From Hemibagrus wyckioides (lineage: Eukaryota > Chordata > Actinopteri > Siluriformes > Bagridae), in assembly GCF_019097595.1 (NCBI RefSeq), contig NC_080716.1, positions 29,016,401 to 29,080,400 of the forward strand: DNA of 64,000 bases, read 5' to 3'. A program made the translations under genes and the position numbers. A model generated the notes under the pieces. It had not been told where the DNA came from. It saw nothing but the letters and a program-made list of their open reading frames with translations, and did no database searches. This document shows, piece after piece, positions 46,145 to 64,000 of this stretch. Within the stretch, counting starts at the first letter, position 1; each line of letters opens with the position of its first letter.

Positions 46145-46485
46145 ATGCAGATCTTTATTCACAAAAACGGCAGGCAAGAATCGGAATCGATATGGCTAAG
46201 CGAAAGGGTCAAAAACCAGAAAATCAATAACTAGCGAACATAAACCAAAACCGCAAAACCGAGACTCGTAGAAAAACAGTAACAGGCAAAAATCATACAC
46301 GTAGCAGGCAATCAGGAGCAATAAACAAGGCTTGGTACGTGATCCACTAGAGAGAACAATACTTCGCAGGGAACAATAGGCAGCGTGCTGCTTAAATACC
46401 CGAGTAAGACAGGAAGTGAGTTTGCAAATGTCAATATTCGGGTGATGGCTCCCTCTGGCGCTCTGGTTCTGCAAGCATCTTTACA
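46107..46485 (-). repeat. 5' LTR of the gypsy element
   Basis: Same length as the 3' LTR, TG...CA ends, outside flank TCTAC. On the sense strand it contains a tatttaagcag box at about 46393-46400 (complement on the + strand), the presumed transcript start gcgaagtatt and, near the end, the gag ATG. Confidence 0.94.
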
Positions 46486-46869
46486 TCTACCATGTATCCA
46501 ATTTATATGTTAATTAAAATCATTTAACCAGCCTCTCATGTTACACTGTCACTAAATTTAAGGCGTTAATTAGAAAAGGTGCTCTTTTTAATACCCATGG
46601 GCTTATTTCAGTTTGTGTACTTACAGAAACATTCTTTTATCAGTTTCATGTTAAATGCACAGTCCAGGAAAGTGAGATGAGTCTAAGAAAACTGTGGAGA
46701 AATTGAACACATCGGAGCACACAGCATCGGTTCACATCACAGCATTTAGACATGAAAGTTCCTTCATAAATTGAATTTAATTGAATATGCAAATTCAATT
46801 ATTTTAATTTACAATGTATTAAGCATTAATGCATTATCTATAGTCATGAGGGAAATGAAGGCACCCCTC
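46486..46869. other. Spacer between two gypsy elements
   Basis: AT-rich; I see no gene or repeat in it. Confidence 0.35.
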
Positions 46870-49800
46870 TGTAACAACAAATTGCCAGAGGGAACCCTCA
46901 CCCAAATTCCGGGTTGAGGTCGCTTCTGGAGTCATATGAACTTCTAGGGTTTTCACACACAATAAATACAGCATGCATGCTGTGTTTATTGCAAAACATT
47001 CTTCTTTATAGCCGTACCAAGCCTTTTCTGCTTTGCACATTTTTGTGTATGACCTCGCTACAGTTCCTAATTCGTATTTGGTTGCAAACGTTTCTGTACA
47101 GTTCCTTCGGCTATGCCAAGGCAACAAATCTAAGGCCAAATACGCTATCAAGTTCCATACCTGAGCACCACAAAGTGGCTGGAATGATGCTTCCCTTCTG
47201 GCTGTGCAGGGATACCAACACCTCATTGTCCCAGTATATCACCATGACCATTCATCTGGACAATCTTCTGTGCCAACAATGCACTGACAGCTGTTCACTC
47301 ACCAGTTTCTGGAACATTGCCACTAGGTAGGAGAGAGCAGAGTCCTTGCAGCTAAGGAGGACCCAGGAGTCCTAGGAGTGACAAGTGCCCACCTCCAACT
47401 CTGCTTTTATTAGGGACAGTCATGCCACCACTGCTCCATCTGCCACTTCATCTAAGGTGGGATGGACATTTAGTTTACACCGACCTTACAATTGCATCAT
47501 GCTCATGACATTTACCATGTACAACCCTTTCACGTCACAGCTGTGGATAACCGACCAATCGGGGAAGGTTTAATCACAAGTCAGACCATCCCCATAAGGT
47601 CAGATTATTCCATACTGAGGAACTCTGCTTTATAATCATTCTGTCCACATCTAACCCCATCATCCTGGACTTCCTTTCCCTGCCTGTCCTGGAATAATAG
47701 AGAACTTATGCAATGGTATGCCTACTGCAAAAAACACCGTCTGCTGAACTTTGTGACTCACACATGCCTCACCACCACAGTTGAAAGCCCCCACACTCAG
47801 GGACCCAGGATTATACCACAGGAATATCACGATCTCAGGGAGGTCTTGAGCAAAAAGAAAGCCAACAAACAACCACCACCATCCCTGGGACCACCATAGA
47901 CTTGTTAATTTATGTCATGCCACTGGAGGGCTGTATATATCCTCTATCCCAGCCGGAGAGCAAAGCTATGGAGGAATACATTGAGGAGGCCTTGGCTACA
48001 GGATATATTTGGCCATTCACATCTCCAGTGGCTGCAAGTTTGTTTGTTTTTTCATGAGTGGCATCAATTACCAGGGCCTAAACTCCATCACTGTCCACTA
48101 CCCCTACCCCTACCATTAATCCCAGCAGCTAATCCAGACTGAGTCTGCCCGGGCAGCCTTCAATGACCTTAAGGTCAGCTTCACTACAGCACCCATACTT
48201 ACACCCTGACCCCCTCCCATTCATGGTGGAAGTGGATGCATCCAGCTGTGGCTTGAGACAGTGTTATCAAGTGCCATGGGGAAATTTTCCATCCTGGAAA
48301 ATTGTTTCCCTGTGCCTATTTTTTCTGTAAATTGACATCAACAGAGACTAACTACCATGTGGGAAATTGAGAATTGCTGTCCAGAAATAAAGCACTTGAG
48401 GTGTTGCAGCATTGTCTTGAGTGGGCACAAGATCCCTTTCAAGTAATCACAGACCACAAGGAATATATAAAGAATATGAAGTGCTTAAACCCCTGACAAG
48501 CCAGAAGATTCTTTACCAGGTTTCACTTTATGGTAACCTATAGGCCTGGAACAAAGAATGGTAAAGTGGATGCCCACTCCTGCAACCACGACCCCATGCA
48601 ACTGTCTTCAGACCCAGAATCGATTCTTACCCCCTCCATTGTGTTAGTGCCAGTCAGATGGGATCTCATAGTGGAAATCTGCAGTCGGACCCACCACCTC
48701 CCAAATGTCCTCCCACCAAGCAATACATTATTATATAAGTTGTCTTTATTTGTAACATAAACATTACTGCACTGTGAAATTCTCTCTTTGCATATCCCAT
48801 CCTTGGGGGTTGGGGTCAGAGTGCAGAATCAGCCATGATGCAGCACCCCTGGAGCAGGGTGAGTTGGGGGCCTTGCTCAAGAGCCAAACAGTGGCAGCTT
48901 AGCGGTGCTGGGGCTTGAACCCCAATCTTCTAGTCAATGACCCAGAGCCTTAACCACTTGAACTACCACCACCATCCGTACTACATGCCAGCCATGCTAC
49001 ATCCATGAGTTATGCAGAGGGTCCACACAGCTCAGGCCACCTGGCAATCACTGAACCCTGTCAGAGCCTGCCCCATCTGTTCTCAAACCAACCTGAGCCA
49101 CCAACTCCCAGCAGGACTTCTCATATCCCAACTCCCCAGTTCCAATGGATTTACCATTCTAGTGGCAGTTGACTGATTCTCTAAGTTCTGCAGACTAATC
49201 CCTCTCAAAGGACTGCCCACAGCAATGGACACAACCCTGTTTCATCAGTCGTTTCAGATATATGGTCTTCCAAAGAATATTGTGTATGATCAGAGAACAC
49301 AGTTTACCTCCAGAGTCTGGAGTGCGTTCTGCAGTCAACTCAATATTAACATTAGTTTAACTTCCAGCTAACACCCCCAGTCCAATGACTAGATAGAATG
49401 GTTGAACCAAGAGATCAGTCGATACCTGGCATACGTGGCGATACGTGGGAGTCGATACAGCCACGAACAGCGCCGGTAGAATGAGTTTCTCCCCTGGGCT
49501 AAATACGGCCAGAAGTCCTTCACACACTTCTCCATCATATCAACACTCTTCTAATGTCTCCTGGGATACCAGCCCTCTCTGTTCCCCTGGTCTGGAGAAG
49601 CGTCCGACATCCCTGCTGTGGATGACAGGATTCAACATAGCCAATTATTCTGGTAAAGTGCCCAAGAACGCATGCAGAGAGCTTTACATAGACAATGGAT
49701 TCAGGCATCCCAGGTACCGTGTTGATCAGTGGGTGTGGCTCTCCACCCAGAACTTGAAGGTAAGACTCCCTTGCCTTAAGCTCAGCCTATGCTTCATTTG

Positions 49801-50262
49801 CCCCTTATTATTATTCAGATCAACCCAGTCACCTACCGCCTGCAGCTTCCTGCATTTCTCCCACTTTTCATGCCTCTGTTCTTAAACCTGCACACCCATG
49901 CACCAACAACACCTCCACTAATCATGAACCTCCACCACCTCTAGACATTGATGATTCCCTCTATCTGGTGCACACCTTCTTGGATTCCCAACACTGGAGG
50001 GGTCAACTTCAGTACCTGGTGGCCAGGGAGGTTTATGGCCCTGAGGAACAATCCTGGGTCAATGCTACAGATATCTTGCCCTCATAGAGGAGTTTCACAG
50101 ACTTCATCCGAACAGACCAGCTCCTCAACCTCAAGGAAATGTTCCTAGAGGGGGGGGTATCTAAAACATCAACCTGCAACGCCGCCAACAAACTGCCAGA
50201 GGAAACTCTCGCCCAAATTCTAGCATTTGAGGTCGAGGTCGCTTCTGGAGTCATACAGACCT
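46870..50262 (+). mobile_element. Decayed Ty3/gypsy chromovirus
   Basis: The left LTR starts tgtaacaacaaattgccaga. A matching start (gccaacaaactgccagagg, then aggtcgcttctggagtcata) reappears at about 50190-50255 after a polypurine tract (aggggggggt, 50149-50158); the 3' LTR is then cut off. In between lie broken gag (LRLCQGNKSKAKYAIKF, 47107), a reverse transcriptase start ([16 protein letters not shown], about 47970), an RNase H part ([10 protein letters not shown], 48226), [12 protein letters not shown] (48537), integrase ([13 protein letters not shown] near 49165; [14 protein letters not shown] near 49300) and a chromodomain region ([20 protein letters not shown], about 50018). Stops and gaps are frequent. 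A SINE interrupts it at 48735. Confidence 0.8.
48735..48977 (-). mobile_element. tRNA-derived SINE inside the gypsy relic
   Basis: Same family and orientation as the copies at 9724 and 41706 (agttgtctttatttgtaac ... aaccacttgaactaccacc on the + strand). It splits the region between RNase H and integrase, so it arrived after the gypsy element. Confidence 0.78.
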
Positions 50263-51556
50263 CACTTCTTGATGATTAATTATCTACATTTTTATTAGTA
50301 ACACTAGACTGCTAATTACTCTCTTAATAATTGTGAATGTGGGAGGGGTGTAGTTATTTTCTCCCCACCTGGATACTGAATTTTTGTTTAATTATTGGGA
50401 CAAAATGATCACATATTGAAATGTATTGTTTTTTTTTTTTATTTTGGACTGAGATGAACTGTTTCTTTACAGCTTATTTATTTTCTTTATACAAGTTGTT
50501 GAGGTACACATATTGGTTAATTACCCCATTCTTCAAACTAATACATTTTGCCCAGAGAAAACCTTTTCCAGAAACATGACATTATTTTTACCAAATATGT
50601 CAAAATATTGGGAAAATACTGATTTGTTTTCAATTCTAACCAACATGTATGTTTGAATGGAGTAAAATAATGCATGCTTGTCTTACCTGTCTTTAAATAA
50701 AGGCCTCTTGGTTTGATGTTCTTTTCAAAAGCAGTTGAATTGAGTTGAAAGTGTAAATTAATTGTCCAGATACTTTTTTCATAATATATACATTATTGGA
50801 TGACAATGAAATTTCGTTCCTGCTGTAGAATGACTTCAACTAAAACCATAACATATAAGCATAAAACATTGTAAGAGTATTAACCAATACCTTCTGACCA
50901 ATCAGAACCCAGAATTTAACAGTGCAGTCATTAGCAAAGCTTCACTATTTATCAAAAACCTTGGTGAAAGACCATTATCCTCATTTGCCTATCAGTTTTT
51001 TCCTGTGGAAATGTTTATTGTTTCAGGTCAGTGATGGCTTGAAATGTACAATAAATTATATAAAGGTCATACAAGAATGTTTTCATTCTAGACAAAACCT
51101 TCAACATAAGGCACTTAACAGTCAGTGAAACAGTCACTGTAGCTGTTGTCATTTTCAGCCAAAATTCATGCTTTGTCTTAACAGTTACAACTAGGAATAA
51201 TAGATTATTTATTCTGATATTAAATAACATTGTAAGGCTTTTTTGGTAAGAAAAACAGTTAAATAAACAAGAGTTAAACTGGATCTATAAAACTCCATGT
51301 GAAAATGTAGCACCCTAAAAAACACCTGGGTTTATAATTAAACAGTTAAAATAAGGCACTTGTGTATATTAATATTTTCCACCTGTATAATATCACTGCT
51401 GGGTGTAAGACATTTAAAAAGTGCATTTTGTCCAGTACTATAAAATTAATCGTGGCTCTGTTAAGTTAAAGATATTCTGCTTTGGTTTTAGCTTTCAGTC
51501 TTTTTTGTAGGATTTTCACTGTTGTTGGTTTTCATCCATCTATCCCTCTCTCTCTC
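50263..51556. other. Spacer and probable 3' UTR of rbck1
   Basis: There is no recognisable coding exon. The right part must contain the 3' UTR of rbck1 (- strand). Candidate polyadenylation signals on that strand (tttatt on the + strand) lie near 51207 and 51011. Confidence 0.4.
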
Positions 51557-63852
<12,296 letters not shown>

Positions 63853-64000
63853 CTATAAACACACCCACAAACATATGTATTAAATGTACAATCCTATTAC
63901 ATAAGCTGCACATCACAGGTTTAAGTTAGTGTGCTTATTCTAATTCTATAGCAACAGCTCACACATCAACTTGTCCTGCAGATGTTGATGTGTAATTGTT

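Larger units (their letters stand above)
42242..46485 (-). mobile_element. Ty3/gypsy chromovirus with both LTRs and target duplication
   Basis: The element is 4244 bases. Its LTRs (42242-42620 and 46107-46485) are each 379 bases and differ at about 11 sites by eye, roughly 97% identity. TCTAC flanks both ends (42237-42241 and 46486-46490). In sense order on the - strand come gag, a CCHC knuckle and protease, a reverse transcriptase lacking its first half, RNase H, integrase and a chromodomain, then a G-rich polypurine tract. The integrase C-terminal chromodomain puts it in the chromovirus branch. Frame breaks and the reverse-transcriptase deletion make it non-autonomous. Confidence 0.95.

Overview
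The window is vertebrate nuclear DNA, almost certainly from a teleost fish. The genes are split into short exons with GT-AG introns. Most of the rest is typical fish transposon sequence: several Tc1/mariner families, hAT elements, LINEs of the L2/CR1 type, Ty3/gypsy chromoviruses and a tRNA-derived SINE. The receptor genes resemble the leukocyte immune-type receptors (LITR, annotated in many genomes as Fc receptor-like) first described in channel catfish, so a catfish is the best guess. That is inference from the gene family.

Left part (1-8.1 kb): a graveyard of mobile elements that also holds two relics of LITR genes. One is a fragment of a terminal tyrosine-motif exon at 1486-1524. The other is a signal exon plus a first Ig exon at 4147-4640, broken by a stop codon and a lost splice donor. 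A truncated gypsy element (6404-8060) follows.

Middle part (8.1-41.1 kb): three complete multi-exon LITR genes on the + strand. Gene A (10157-14983) has a signal peptide, four Ig domains, a transmembrane segment and a very short tail. Gene B (17152-26599) and gene C (34537-41091) have the same ectodomain plus a long tail of small exons carrying tyrosine motifs, including one canonical ITIM each. An orphan B30.2 (PRY-SPRY) exon lies upstream of A, and a decayed copy of it lies upstream of C. With the shared flanks, this shows that a B30.2 + LITR block was duplicated. All Ig, transmembrane and internal tail exons are phase 1-1, so they can be exchanged or skipped without breaking the frame. Gene A looks like a mosaic of B-like and C-like exons.

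Right part (41.1-51.5 kb): a gypsy chromovirus on the - strand (42242-46485) with 379-bp LTRs, a TCTAC target duplication and a deleted reverse transcriptase core, then a more decayed gypsy element on the + strand (46870-50262) carrying a SINE.

Far right (51.5-64 kb): the 3' two thirds of rbck1 (HOIL-1) on the - strand. It encodes the NZF zinc finger, RING1, IBR and RING2 of this LUBAC ubiquitin-ligase subunit; the N-terminal exons lie beyond the window. Its last intron is packed with three Tc1-like elements of different families.

All exon borders were read by eye from splice consensus, phase and comparison between the paralogues. No transcript or database was consulted.
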